Source of the DNA: Roseomonas sp.
Lineage (GTDB): Bacteria > Pseudomonadota > Alphaproteobacteria > Acetobacterales > Acetobacteraceae
DNA: 38,733 nt
Assembly: GCA_020249465.1 (NCBI GenBank)
Contig: JADCFP010000019.1
Span: 1-38,733 of the forward strand
Direction: 5' to 3'
In this document: piece by piece, positions 1 to 7,443 of the stretch
Layout of the letters: each line of letters starts with the position of its first letter
How positions within the stretch are numbered: position 1 is the first letter of the stretch
Made by a program: the position numbers and the translations under genes
The notes under the pieces: model-generated
Told to the model about the DNA's origin: nothing
The model's database searches: none
Seen by the model: only the letters and a program-made list of their open reading frames with translations

Positions 1-1
1 C

Positions 2-217
2 CCGAGCCTCCCGCCCGTGCGCATCTCCGCCATTGATGCCGGAAAGGTCCGCATCGGCGGCAACGCCCCGAGCCTCCCGCCCGTTCGCATCTCCGCCATT
101 GATGCCGGCAAGGTCCGCATCGGCGGCAACGCCCCGAGCCTGCCGCCTGTGCGTATCTCTGCCATTGATGCCGGCAAGGTCCGCATCGGCGGCAACGCCC
201 CGAGCCTCCCGCGCTGA
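2..217 (+). CDS. C-terminal part of a 22-residue tandem-repeat protein (5' end outside window)
   Basis: The frame is open from the first bases of the window to the TGA at 215-217, so this is the 3' end of a longer gene. A GTG at 17 could start a 66-aa protein, but the same repeat already runs upstream of it (five codons PSLPP), so that is unlikely to be the true start. The visible part is three copies of VRISAIDAGKVRIGGNAPSLPP; the last residue of the final copy is Arg. Each unit holds two half-units that begin with VRI, and the protein has no Cys, Trp or aromatic residue. Differences between copies are almost all synonymous (Val GTG/GTT, Arg CGC/CGT, Ser TCC/TCT, Gly GGA/GGC, Leu CTC/CTG), which is good evidence for translation and selection on the peptide. 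I do not recognise the family. It could be a repetitive surface or structural protein, or a multi-core peptide precursor. Confidence 0.7.
   Translation, partial: PSLPPVRISAIDAGKVRIGGNAPSLPPVRISAIDAGKVRIGGNAPSLPPVRISAIDAGKVRIGGNAPSLPR
17..214 (+). repeat. Three tandem 66-bp units encoding a 22-aa repeat
   Basis: The units lie at 17-82, 83-148 and 149-214, each exactly 66 bp with no spacer, and the tail of a preceding unit occupies 2-16. They are about 93-97% identical at DNA level and differ almost only at third codon positions. The array probably continues upstream of the window, so the copy number is unknown. The unit length is a multiple of three, so expansion or contraction by recombination would keep the frame. 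Confidence 0.95.
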
Positions 218-257
218 ACCCAAGGCCAAAGGCATCCTGGGCGCCGCACCCCGGTTG

Positions 258-310
258 GTGGTTTGGGGAAATTCGGGGGAGAGTTTCGTCTCCCTTAACC
301 CCCTAACCAC
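258..310 (+). promoter_or_regulatory. Large nested inverted repeat between the repeat gene and the DUF6065-like gene
   Basis: The outer arm GTGGTT (258-263) plus GGGG (265-268) pairs with CCCC (300-303) plus AACCAC (305-310). The inner arm GGGAGA (277-282) pairs with TCTCCC (289-294) around a six-base loop. No T-tract follows, so it is not a classic terminator. It more likely stabilises the upstream mRNA end or lowers read-through into the gene that starts at 326. Confidence 0.6.
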
Positions 311-325
311 AGGACAGGCTGGACC

Positions 326-1108
326 GTGACTGAATCCCGCAAGGCGGAAACGCCGCTTGCCACCTTTTACCGTATGGTTCCTTCGGCGCGCCTACCCCAG
401 CGTGCCGATCGTGCGGCCGCCGGCACCTTACCGACACGCGCTTTTCGTTTTTGTGAGGCAATGACCACGGCTTCATCCTTTGGGTGGTATATTTTCCCGC
501 CTATTGGCTTCAAGCTGATGTGGGATGGTTCGGATGTTATCTGGACCTATGATGGGGTGGAAGACTGGTTTCCGCTGACCACCGCGCAATTCCCGAATTT
601 CGCGCCACATTTCGATGAAGCGGCACCTGAAGACATCAAGGGCTATTCGCCGCCTTTCCTCAGCAGCTTTATCGAACCCGGCGTGTTGCAGATCTGGAGC
701 GGCCTTACCATGCGCACTGCGCCAGGCTGGGCCGCGTTGATTCGTGCGCCAGCCAATTTCGTGCGTAATCGTGGCTATGAATGCTATGAAGGCATTGTGG
801 AGACCAGCAGCTGGTTCGGCCCGCTTTTCATCAATGTACGGCTGACACGCACGCATCACCCGATCGAATTCGATCCGGATTTCCCTTTTCTGCAGGTGCA
901 ACCTATCCCGCGGGAGGCCTATGGCCCGGCCGTCGAAAATTTCTCGATCATCGAGAATTTGTCAGACTTTGGTGAGGCTGATTGGAATGATTTCCGCCAC
1001 ACCGTGGTACGCCCGAACAAGGTTCCGCATCGCAAGCTTGGCGATTACGCCGTCGGATTGCGCAAGAACCAACGCGCGAAGGAACGTGATGATCCTGCGA
1101 AGGGTTGA
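326..1108 (+). CDS. DUF6065-like protein of unknown function
   Basis: A 260-aa protein with a GTG start, preceded by a purine-rich AGGACAGG about 7 bases upstream. The sequence is rich in Trp, Phe and Pro and contains blocks such as FGWYIFPPIGF (residues 52-62), RTAPGWAALIRAPAN and ETSSWFGPLFINVRLTRT. From memory these match the uncharacterised DUF6065 family; no search was run. There is no signal peptide, membrane span or cysteine motif that suggests a catalytic class. The C-terminus is basic (KNQRAKERDD). It lies 108 bases downstream of the repeat protein on the same strand, with a strong hairpin in between, so the two may share a transcript. Function cannot be assigned. A partner, modifier or binder of the repeat protein is possible but unproven. 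Confidence 0.75.
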   Translation: MTESRKAETPLATFYRMVPSARLPQRADRAAAGTLPTRAFRFCEAMTTASSFGWYIFPPIGFKLMWDGSDVIWTYDGVEDWFPLTTAQFPNFAPHFDEAAPEDIKGYSPPFLSSFIEPGVLQIWSGLTMRTAPGWAALIRAPANFVRNRGYECYEGIVETSSWFGPLFINVRLTRTHHPIEFDPDFPFLQVQPIPREAYGPAVENFSIIENLSDFGEADWNDFRHTVVRPNKVPHRKLGDYAVGLRKNQRAKERDDPAKG

Positions 1109-1232
1109 AATAGGGCCTGTATGCTGCGCGAAAATACGGCACCGGGAAACCGGTGGTGAATTGATGCTGTCGCCCCACTCCCGCCAATCAGAAAAAACCC
1201 TTATGCCAGCTTCAGAGAGTCGCAAATTTATG

Positions 1233-1260
1233 TTGCTTTGCAAAATATCCTGGCTAGACT
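1233..1260 (+). promoter_or_regulatory. Possible sigma70-type promoter for the 74-aa ORF
   Basis: TTGCTT (1233-1238) and TAGACT (1255-1260) are separated by 16 bases in a locally AT-rich stretch, about 30 bases upstream of the ATG at 1290. The match to consensus is moderate and the transcription start is untested. Confidence 0.3.
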
Positions 1261-1289
1261 GGTGGCAATGAAAAAGGAGGAATGTTGCC

Positions 1290-1514
1290 ATGCCGCGCGA
1301 TGGTGAAGATACGCTTTCCGAAAATCTCATTACGCCTGCGCTTGAATTGGCGGTGTTGCGGCTTTGGGCCGCGGCGATGCATATGGAACGCAGCTTCAGC
1401 CGTCAGGAAATCGAAGCCTTGCCTGAATTGTCGCGCGCCATTGCGGCAGCGCATCTATTACCTGCCGCCATTGGCTGGGACGATGTTTTGCCGGAACAGG
1501 TTGCTCACCTGTGA
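1290..1514 (+). CDS. Small orphan protein (74 aa)
   Basis: A 74-aa acidic protein. The ATG at 1290 is chosen because a strong AAGGAGG lies 11 bases upstream; the alternative ATG at 1282 in another frame is too close to that site. The peptide looks helical, with segments such as ALELAVLRLWAAAMHME and SRQEIEALPELSRAIAAAH, and has no signal peptide, membrane span or metal motif. It is followed by the convergent XRE regulator. I do not recognise a family. The good ribosome-binding site and plausible promoter support it being a real gene. Confidence 0.55.
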   Translation: MPRDGEDTLSENLITPALELAVLRLWAAAMHMERSFSRQEIEALPELSRAIAAAHLLPAAIGWDDVLPEQVAHL

Positions 1515-1592
1515 AAGGCTATGATGGTTTGATGCAACCTCCCTTCAAGGCGATACGTACCTTCTGAATCTTTCTTTCTGAAACTGAATTTT

Positions 1593-2045
1593 TCAAACTT
1601 CGCTACCTTCCGCCTGTCGCGCCAGACTCTGTACCAGAGTGGTGATTGAACGCCTGACTTCGGGGTCCGATATTTGGGAAAAAGCCCGCCCGATATTATA
1701 CGCATCGCGCGCAGTCTCTGGCAGTTCCATTTCAGCCGGACTCGTATTTCCCTGGCGCTGCGTAAAGCCATGCTCATCCAAAAGGAAGGTGATCGGTATC
1801 CCCAGCGCGGTCGCCACCACCAATAATCTTCCGGCGCCGATACGATTCTCGCCCCGCTCGTATTTCTGCAGCTGCTGGAAGGTGACACCAATGTTTTCGG
1901 CAAGCTTCTGCTGGCTCATACCGATCATGGATCGGTAAAGCCGAATGCGGTCGCCTACGAACCGGTCAACATCATTGGTTTCCCGGCGTCCGGGTTTTCT
2001 TAGAGAGTCCAGAAGGTCTTGCTCGGTCCGCGTGAAATCCGACAT
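1593..2045 (-). CDS. XRE-family helix-turn-helix transcriptional regulator
   Basis: A 150-aa DNA-binding protein. The Cro/C1-type HTH spans about residues 31-90 (GDRIRLYRSMIGMSQQKLAE, then TFQQLQKYERGENRIGAGRL and LGIPITFLLD). This arrangement is typical of alphaproteobacterial HTH regulators with a C-terminal tail of about 60 residues. I chose the ATG at 2045 over the upstream frame-open ATG at 2099 because AAAGGGA sits about five bases before it and the family normally begins close to the HTH. The C-terminal part (ETARDAYNIGRAFSQISDPEVRRSI) is helical and may mediate dimerisation. Its targets are unknown. The nearest candidate operator is the palindrome at 2166-2181. Confidence 0.85.
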   Translation of the reverse strand: MSDFTRTEQDLLDSLRKPGRRETNDVDRFVGDRIRLYRSMIGMSQQKLAENIGVTFQQLQKYERGENRIGAGRLLVVATALGIPITFLLDEHGFTQRQGNTSPAEMELPETARDAYNIGRAFSQISDPEVRRSITTLVQSLARQAEGSEV

Positions 2046-2165
2046 GGCATCCCTTTCCGAGTGGTGCGACCCTTCAAGGCCGCCCGGATAAACGATCATC
2101 CAGAGTCATGATGCAAAGCCCCCTGTATACTTGCCGTGATATTGGCGCATGCTAAGCGTCAAATC

Positions 2166-2181
2166 GCGCAGCGCGCTGCGC
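2166..2181. promoter_or_regulatory. Perfect 16-bp palindrome upstream of the XRE gene
   Basis: GCGCAGCGCGCTGCGC is a perfect inverted repeat. It lies between the 3' end of the Bug gene (2231) and the start of the XRE gene (2045). It could be an operator for the XRE regulator or part of a terminator for the Bug gene. No T-tract follows on the minus strand. Confidence 0.35.
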
Positions 2182-2230
2182 AACAAGGGGCAGAATGCCG
2201 TCAAGTTTGCGTGAAAGCCGTTAAAAGGGC

Positions 2231-3199
2231 TCAATCCGCAGTCGCGCCGGAACTGCGCACCACTTCGGCCCAGATCTGCGCCTCTCGCCGCACGAAATCG
2301 GCTGCCGCGGTGCCGGAAAGGCCGGGATCGGTCAGTGACAACGTAGCAAGCCGCGCCTTCAATTCCGGATCCGCCATGGCGCGCGGTACCTCGGCAGCAA
2401 GCCGCGCCAAGGAATCGGATGATTGCCGCGCCGGGGCGAAAAGCCCGAACCAGGTGGAAGCGGCAAAGCCCGGAAAGCCCTGCTCTGCCACGGTCGGCAC
2501 ATCAGGCAGTGTCGGGTCGCGCTCGGCCCCCGCGACTGCAATCGGGCGCACCCGGCCTTCACGGATCAAGGGCAGGGCGGGCGGCAGGCTGGTGCTGCCA
2601 ATGGGCGCCTGATTTGCCAGCACGGCCGTTGCCGCCTGGGCAGGGCCGAAGGCAACCGGCGTGGCCTCCACCTTGGCCAATGTTCGGAACAGCAATTCTG
2701 CCCCCAGATGCGGCGTGGTCCCGGTGCCCGAATGGGCATAGGCCATGCCGGGATTGGCGCGCATATGGGCCAATAGCTCGGTCAGATTGCGCGCCGGCAC
2801 GGAAGGATGGACGAAAAACGCATTGGGCGCGGTCGCGACCACCGCGATGGTCGTGAAATCATCCAAGCCATACCCTGCCGCGCGATAGAGCGATGGGTTC
2901 ACGCAAAAGGCCGTGCTGTGCATCAGCAGCGTATGGCCATCGGTGGCGCCCTTGACCGCCTGGGTGCCGATATTGCCCCCGGCGCCGGCGCGATTTTCGA
3001 CCGGCACGGATTGGCCGAGCAGCGCCTCCAACCGCGCTGCCATGGCGCGCGCCACGACATCGGTGGAACTGCCAGGTGGGAAGGCCACGATGATGCGGAT
3101 GGGCCGTTCCGGCCAGGCAGCGCGCGCAAGGCGCGGCGTCGCCAAAAGCGCCCCACCGGCAATCAGCGCCGCGCGGCGGCCCCATAGCTGCTTGGTCAT
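2231..3199 (-). CDS. Bug/TctC-family periplasmic substrate-binding protein
   Basis: A 322-aa extracytoplasmic binding protein of the tripartite tricarboxylate transporter (Bug) family. These proteins bind small carboxylates or related ligands in the periplasm. The N-terminus has a twin arginine before a hydrophobic stretch (GRRAALIAGGALLA) and an ARA cleavage site near residue 27, so Tat or Sec export is likely. Family motifs follow: WPERPIRIIVAFPPGSSTD, RAGAGGNIGT and the C-terminal PTVAEQGFPGF. The ATG at 3199 has a GGGAGG site; the ATG at 3214 is less likely. No TctA/TctB membrane genes are present, as is common for the many orphan Bug genes of this group. It is divergent from the molybdenum hydroxylase operon, which suggests its ligand may be that enzyme's substrate or a related compound. 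Confidence 0.92.
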   Translation of the reverse strand: MTKQLWGRRAALIAGGALLATPRLARAAWPERPIRIIVAFPPGSSTDVVARAMAARLEALLGQSVPVENRAGAGGNIGTQAVKGATDGHTLLMHSTAFCVNPSLYRAAGYGLDDFTTIAVVATAPNAFFVHPSVPARNLTELLAHMRANPGMAYAHSGTGTTPHLGAELLFRTLAKVEATPVAFGPAQAATAVLANQAPIGSTSLPPALPLIREGRVRPIAVAGAERDPTLPDVPTVAEQGFPGFAASTWFGLFAPARQSSDSLARLAAEVPRAMADPELKARLATLSLTDPGLSGTAAADFVRREAQIWAEVVRSSGATAD

Positions 3200-3399
3200 G
3201 TTTTCCTCCCGCATTGGATGCCATTCTGTAGCATGCCCCGATGGCCAAAGCCCGTAATGCGCGAATCACGCCCAATTGCCGGCCGGGGGCTATGCCGATC
3301 TTGCGCGTCCCTATAGCCTTGTTCCAGTGTAAGTGCCTGAGGAAGAATGGCCCCCTGACCCGGGGTGTCACAAGCAAGGCAAGGACGACAGGAACGCTC

Positions 3400-4269
3400 A
3401 TGACGGATACTCGATATTTGGCGCCGCAGACGCTTGATGAAGCGGTCAGCGCCTTTGCCGCGGCCCAGGGGGCTGCTCGGATTCTGGCAGGCGGCACGGA
3501 TCTGCTGGTGCAGATGCGCGCTGGCATCGCGGCGCCCGGCTTGATTGTGGATATCAAGAAAATCGGCGAAATGACGCGCATTACGGAAAACGCCGATGGC
3601 AGTTTTACCGTTGGTGCGGCGGTCTCCGCCGCTTCTCTTTCCGATCATCCGCGCTTCGGCAAGGTGTGGCCGGGCGTGCTGGAAGCGGTGAACCTGATTG
3701 GATCAAAGCAGGTGCAAGGCCGTGCCTCGCCGGGTGGGAACCTCTGCAATGGCTCCCCCGCTGGTGACAGCGTGCCGGCCATGGTCGCTGCTGGCGCGGT
3801 GGTCACCATCCAGGGGCCGAATGGCCGCCGGCAAATGCCGGTGGAAGCCTTCCCCGCGGGTCCGGGCAAGACCAACCTCGCGCCTGGCGAAATCCTGGTG
3901 AGCTTCACCCTGCCCGCGCGCCCCGCCGGTTCGGGCGATGCGTATCTGCGGATGATTCCGCGCACGGAAATGGATATCGCCGTGGTGGGCTGCGGTGTCA
4001 GCCTGACGATGAAGGATGGCGTTTGCACCGCCGCCCGCGTTGGGCTTGGCGCTGTGGCGCCGGTCGTCATGCTGGTGGAAGCCGCTGGCAAGGCGCTGGT
4101 CGGCACCAGGCTTGAACCCGCTGCGGTGGCCGCTGCTGCCGCCGCGTGCAGCGCTGCTTGCCGCCCCATCAATGACAAGCGCGGCACCATTGCCTATCGC
4201 ACCAAGGTTGCCGGCGTGCTCTTGAAGCGCGCCGTTGCCATCGCCGCCGAACGCGCCAGCCGGAGCTGA
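3400..4269 (+). CDS. Molybdenum hydroxylase, FAD-binding medium subunit (CoxM/XdhB type)
   Basis: A 289-aa flavoprotein subunit that passes electrons from the 2Fe-2S subunit via FAD to an acceptor. The FAD-binding motifs are AGGTDLL (about residues 30-36) and SPGGNLCNGSPAGD (110-123), followed by a CO-dehydrogenase-flavoprotein-like C-terminal domain. The ATG at 3400 is chosen because the homologous region starts there (TDTRYLAPQTLDEAV); the open frame extends upstream to 3241 without family similarity. The stop is three bases before the next gene, so the three subunits are co-transcribed. The overall family is clear, but the substrate is not. Confidence 0.93.
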   Translation: MTDTRYLAPQTLDEAVSAFAAAQGAARILAGGTDLLVQMRAGIAAPGLIVDIKKIGEMTRITENADGSFTVGAAVSAASLSDHPRFGKVWPGVLEAVNLIGSKQVQGRASPGGNLCNGSPAGDSVPAMVAAGAVVTIQGPNGRRQMPVEAFPAGPGKTNLAPGEILVSFTLPARPAGSGDAYLRMIPRTEMDIAVVGCGVSLTMKDGVCTAARVGLGAVAPVVMLVEAAGKALVGTRLEPAAVAAAAAACSAACRPINDKRGTIAYRTKVAGVLLKRAVAIAAERASRS

Positions 4270-4272
4270 ACA

Positions 4273-4752
4273 ATGTCCAAGATGCATGTTTCTACGACCA
4301 TAAACGGGGAACCGATGGAGTTCCTCTGCGATGCGCATGACAGCATGCTGGATGCGCTGCGCGGCCCGCTTGGCCTGACCGGCGCCAAGGAAGGCTGCGG
4401 CACCGGCGATTGCGGCGCCTGTTCCATCACCGTGGATGGCCGACTGGTTTGCGCCTGCCTGATGCTGGCGGTGGAATCCGAAGGCAAATCACTCGGCACC
4501 ATTGAAGGCATGTCGCAGGGCGGCGATCTGCACCCGCTCCAGCGCAAATTCCTGGAAATGGCCGCGCTGCAATGCGGCATCTGCACGCCGGGCGTATTGA
4601 TTGCCGCGAAATCGCTGCTCGAGAAAAACCCGAACCCGACCGAAACCGAAGTGCGCTTCGGCCTTGCTGGCAACCTGTGCCGCTGCACGGGTTACGACAA
4701 GATTGTTCGCGCCGTGCTTGAAACCGCCGCTGAAATGAGGGGGGCCGCCTGA
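4273..4752 (+). CDS. Molybdenum hydroxylase, [2Fe-2S] small subunit (CoxS/XdhC type)
   Basis: A 159-aa iron-sulfur subunit carrying two [2Fe-2S] clusters. The N-terminal plant-ferredoxin-like cluster is formed by Cys42, Cys47, Cys50 and probably Cys62 (GCGTGDCGAC, then CACL). The C-terminal four-helix cluster uses Cys101, Cys104, Cys136 and Cys138 (QCGICTPG and NLCRCTGY). All eight expected cysteines are present, so the subunit should be functional. The TGA overlaps the ATG of the large subunit (ATGA, one shared base), which indicates translational coupling. Confidence 0.95.
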   Translation: MSKMHVSTTINGEPMEFLCDAHDSMLDALRGPLGLTGAKEGCGTGDCGACSITVDGRLVCACLMLAVESEGKSLGTIEGMSQGGDLHPLQRKFLEMAALQCGICTPGVLIAAKSLLEKNPNPTETEVRFGLAGNLCRCTGYDKIVRAVLETAAEMRGAA

Positions 4753-6992
4753 TGAACGATATGTCCAACAAATGGATCGGCAAAAGCACGATCCGTCCCG
4801 ATGGCGCGGAAAAAGTGACGGGTCGCGCTGCCTATGCCGCCGATACCAATATGCCCGGCATGATCTGGGGCAAGGTGCTGCGCAGCCCGCATCCGCATGC
4901 GCGCATCATTTCCATCAATACCGCGAAGGCGGAAGCGCATCCCGGCGTGAAGGCCGTAGTGACGCATAAGGATGTTGTCGATTTCCCCCTCGACAAATCC
5001 GTGATGCTCGGCATTCAGGATATGCGCTGGATGTGCCGCAACATCATGGCGCGCGAAAAGGCTCTGTTCCATGGCCACCCGATTGCCGCCATTGCCGCGA
5101 TTTCCGAAAAGGTGGCGGCCGAGGCGCTGAAGCTGATCGAGGTGGAATATGAGGTTCTGCCCTTCGTGATTGACGCGGAAGACGCGATCAAGCCTGATGC
5201 GCCGATCCTGCATGATTTCATCAAGTTTGACGGCAAGCCTTCGAACATCGCAGGCAAGCTGGAACACAAGCTTGGTGATGTGGATGCGGGTTTTGCGGAA
5301 GCCGAAGTGGTTGTGGAACGCAGCTTCCGCACCGCGCCCGTGCATCAGGGCTATATCGAAACCCATGCCTGCCTGGTCAGTGTGGCCGATGGCAAGGCGA
5401 CAGTTTGGAGCTCCAGCCAGGGCCAATTCATGGTCCGCGCGATGTGCTCCTACCTCACGGGCCTGCCGCAAAGCGATATCCGCGCCATTCCGGCGGAAAT
5501 CGGCGGCGGCTTTGGCGGCAAGACGATTGTCTATCTGGAACCGGTGGCGCTGCTGCTGGCGAAGAAATCCGGCCGTCCGGTGAAGATGGTGATGACGCGC
5601 GAAGAAGTGATGCGCGCGACGGGCCCGACTTCGGGTTCCTTCAGCACCGTCAAGATCGGTGCGAAGAAGGATGGTACCATCGTCGCCGCGCAAGGCACTT
5701 TCTACCTCCAAGCAGGTGCCTTGCCCGGTTCGCCCATTCGCGGTGCGGCGGGTTGCGCCTTCGCGCCCTACAACATCCCGAATGTGCATTCGCTGGGCTT
5801 TGATGTGGTGTCCAACCGCTCCAAGGTTGCCGCGTACCGCGCACCGGGTGCGCCAATTGGCGCTTACGGCGTGGAATGCGTGCTGGATGAAGTGGCGGAA
5901 AAGCTTGGTATGGACCCCCTCGCGCTGCGCCTGAAAAACGCCGCGCAGGAAGGCACCAAGGCCGCGCATGGCCCGGTCTATCCGCGCATTGGCTTCAAGG
6001 AAACCATCGAAGCCGCCATGGCGCATCCGCATTACAAGGCGCCGCTCGGCCCCAATCAGGGCCGCGGGGTGGCCAGCGGGTTCTGGTTCAATGCCGGGGG
6101 TGAATCTTCCGCGCAGGTGAACATCACGGAAGATGGCAATGTGGTTGTCACCACCGGGCATCCGGATATTGGTGGCTCACGCGCGTCCATCGCCAATATC
6201 ACGGCGGAATTGCTTGGCATTGATTACAAGCGCGTTTCCGTGCTGATCGGCGATACCGCAACGATTGGCTATTCCAACCTGACCGGTGGCAGCCGCGTGC
6301 TGTTCGCTTCCGCGATGGTGGTGACGCAATCATCCGAAAAGGTCATCACGCAGCTTAAGGAACGCGCGGCGAAGATCTGGAAGATCGATCCCGAAGCGGT
6401 GATTTGGGACAATGGTGAAGCGCGCCCTGCGGGCGCCAATGCGGGTCAATTCCCGCCGCTGAGCCTCAAGGAAATCGCCGCCAAGGCAACGGAAACCGGC
6501 GGGCCGATTGGGGCTGGCGTGCAGTTGAACACGACCGGCGCCGAAGGCGGTTTCGCGACCCATATCTGCGATGTGGAAGTGGACCCGGAACTCGGCACCG
6601 TGAAGGTGCTGCGCTACACCTCCTTCCAGGATGTCGGGCGTGCAGTGCATCCGGCCTATGTGGAAGGCCAGATGCAGGGCGGCGCGGCGCAGGGCATCGG
6701 CTGGGCGCTGAATGAGGAATATATCTACAACGCCAAGGGCCAGGTGGATAATCCCGCCTTCCTTGATTACCGCATGCCGGTCTGTTCCGATTTGCCGATG
6801 CTGGATGCGGTGATGCTGGAAATCCCCAATCCGAAGCACCCGCAAGGCGTGCGTGGCGTGGGCGAAGTGCCGCTGGTGCCGCCGCTGGCGGCGATTTCCA
6901 ACGCCATGTATCGCGCGACCGGCAAGCGTTTCTACGCGCTGCCCATGTCGCCGCCGCGCGTTTTGGAAAAGCTGGAACAGGCGGCTGAATAA
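4752..6992 (+). CDS. Molybdenum hydroxylase, molybdopterin-binding large subunit
   Basis: A 746-aa catalytic subunit of the xanthine oxidase family. It would bind the molybdenum-pterin cofactor and hydroxylate a carbon centre with water as oxygen donor. The motif GGGFGGK is at 251-257, the active-site loop AYRAPGAP at 361-368, and the catalytic glutamate in GVGEVPLVPP is Glu705. The loop lacks the AYRCSFR cysteine of true (form I) CO dehydrogenase and also differs from the form II AYRGAGR, so CO oxidation is not supported. It more likely acts on an aromatic, heterocyclic or CoA-linked compound. No XdhC/CoxD/CoxE maturation gene is in the window. A strong terminator follows at 7017. Confidence 0.93.
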   Translation: MNDMSNKWIGKSTIRPDGAEKVTGRAAYAADTNMPGMIWGKVLRSPHPHARIISINTAKAEAHPGVKAVVTHKDVVDFPLDKSVMLGIQDMRWMCRNIMAREKALFHGHPIAAIAAISEKVAAEALKLIEVEYEVLPFVIDAEDAIKPDAPILHDFIKFDGKPSNIAGKLEHKLGDVDAGFAEAEVVVERSFRTAPVHQGYIETHACLVSVADGKATVWSSSQGQFMVRAMCSYLTGLPQSDIRAIPAEIGGGFGGKTIVYLEPVALLLAKKSGRPVKMVMTREEVMRATGPTSGSFSTVKIGAKKDGTIVAAQGTFYLQAGALPGSPIRGAAGCAFAPYNIPNVHSLGFDVVSNRSKVAAYRAPGAPIGAYGVECVLDEVAEKLGMDPLALRLKNAAQEGTKAAHGPVYPRIGFKETIEAAMAHPHYKAPLGPNQGRGVASGFWFNAGGESSAQVNITEDGNVVVTTGHPDIGGSRASIANITAELLGIDYKRVSVLIGDTATIGYSNLTGGSRVLFASAMVVTQSSEKVITQLKERAAKIWKIDPEAVIWDNGEARPAGANAGQFPPLSLKEIAAKATETGGPIGAGVQLNTTGAEGGFATHICDVEVDPELGTVKVLRYTSFQDVGRAVHPAYVEGQMQGGAAQGIGWALNEEYIYNAKGQVDNPAFLDYRMPVCSDLPMLDAVMLEIPNPKHPQGVRGVGEVPLVPPLAAISNAMYRATGKRFYALPMSPPRVLEKLEQAAE

Positions 6993-7016
6993 GCCATCTT
7001 TCTGAATGAGGCATCA

Positions 7017-7051
7017 GGCCCGGAGGCTTCGGCTTCCGGGCCTTGCTTTTT
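7017..7051 (+). terminator. Rho-independent terminator of the molybdenum hydroxylase operon
   Basis: An 11-bp GC-rich stem (7017-7027 with 7032-7042, one G-T pair) closes a stable TTCG tetraloop and is followed by TTGCTTTTT. It lies 25 bases after the large-subunit stop and before the FKBP gene. Confidence 0.9.
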
Positions 7052-7076
7052 GTGAGAAGCACAACAGGAGAAAACC

Positions 7077-7409
7077 ATGATTGACACGAAACTCGGCACC
7101 GGGGCGGAAGCGACACCAGGCCAGCACATCACTGTGCATTACACGGGCTGGTTGTTCGATGGCGCAGCCCCCGAAAACAAGGGCCGCAAATTCGATTCTT
7201 CGCGCGACCGCGCCGAGCCCTTTTCCTTCCTGCTTGGCGCCGGGCATGTGATTGGCGGCTGGGATCAGGGTTTTGCGGGGATGAAGGTGGGCGGGCAGCG
7301 CACGCTGATCATCCCGCCGGAGCTTGGCTATGGCGCGCGCGGCGCAGGTGGCGTCATTCCACCCAATGCGACGCTGATTTTTGAGGTTGAACTATTGGGC
7401 GTCGGCTGA
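7077..7409 (+). CDS. FKBP-type peptidyl-prolyl cis-trans isomerase
   Basis: A 110-aa single-domain cytoplasmic FKBP that isomerises Xaa-Pro bonds and assists folding. Typical blocks are visible: HYTGWLFDG (near residues 22-30), [32 protein letters not shown], then [15 protein letters not shown] and [15 protein letters not shown]. These contain the aromatic and Asp residues of the active pocket. There is no signal peptide. An AACAGGAG site precedes the ATG. The gene follows a terminator, so it probably has its own promoter, and the TlyA gene starts 34 bases downstream. Confidence 0.95.
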   Translation: MIDTKLGTGAEATPGQHITVHYTGWLFDGAAPENKGRKFDSSRDRAEPFSFLLGAGHVIGGWDQGFAGMKVGGQRTLIIPPELGYGARGAGGVIPPNATLIFEVELLGVG

Positions 7410-7443
7410 AACGGCGCCCGCCGCGCTGCCGCATGAAGGCGCC

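Noticed and set aside
17-214. CRISPR-like or satellite repeat array
   Set aside because: The units have no spacers, keep an open reading frame and differ at synonymous sites, so they are coding repeats.
2136-3257. Several plus-strand open frames antisense to the Bug gene
   Set aside because: Low-complexity Arg/Pro/Ala-rich translations typical of shadow frames in GC-rich DNA, with no ribosome-binding sites.
4692-6161. Long minus-strand open frame (489 codons) inside the molybdenum hydroxylase gene
   Set aside because: It is antisense to a clear conserved enzyme gene. High GC leaves long open frames on the opposite strand, and the translation is His/Arg-rich without any family motif.
3400-6992. 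Carbon monoxide dehydrogenase CoxMSL
   Set aside because: Subunit order fits, but the active-site loop lacks the AYRCSFR cysteine and differs from form II, so CO oxidation is not supported.
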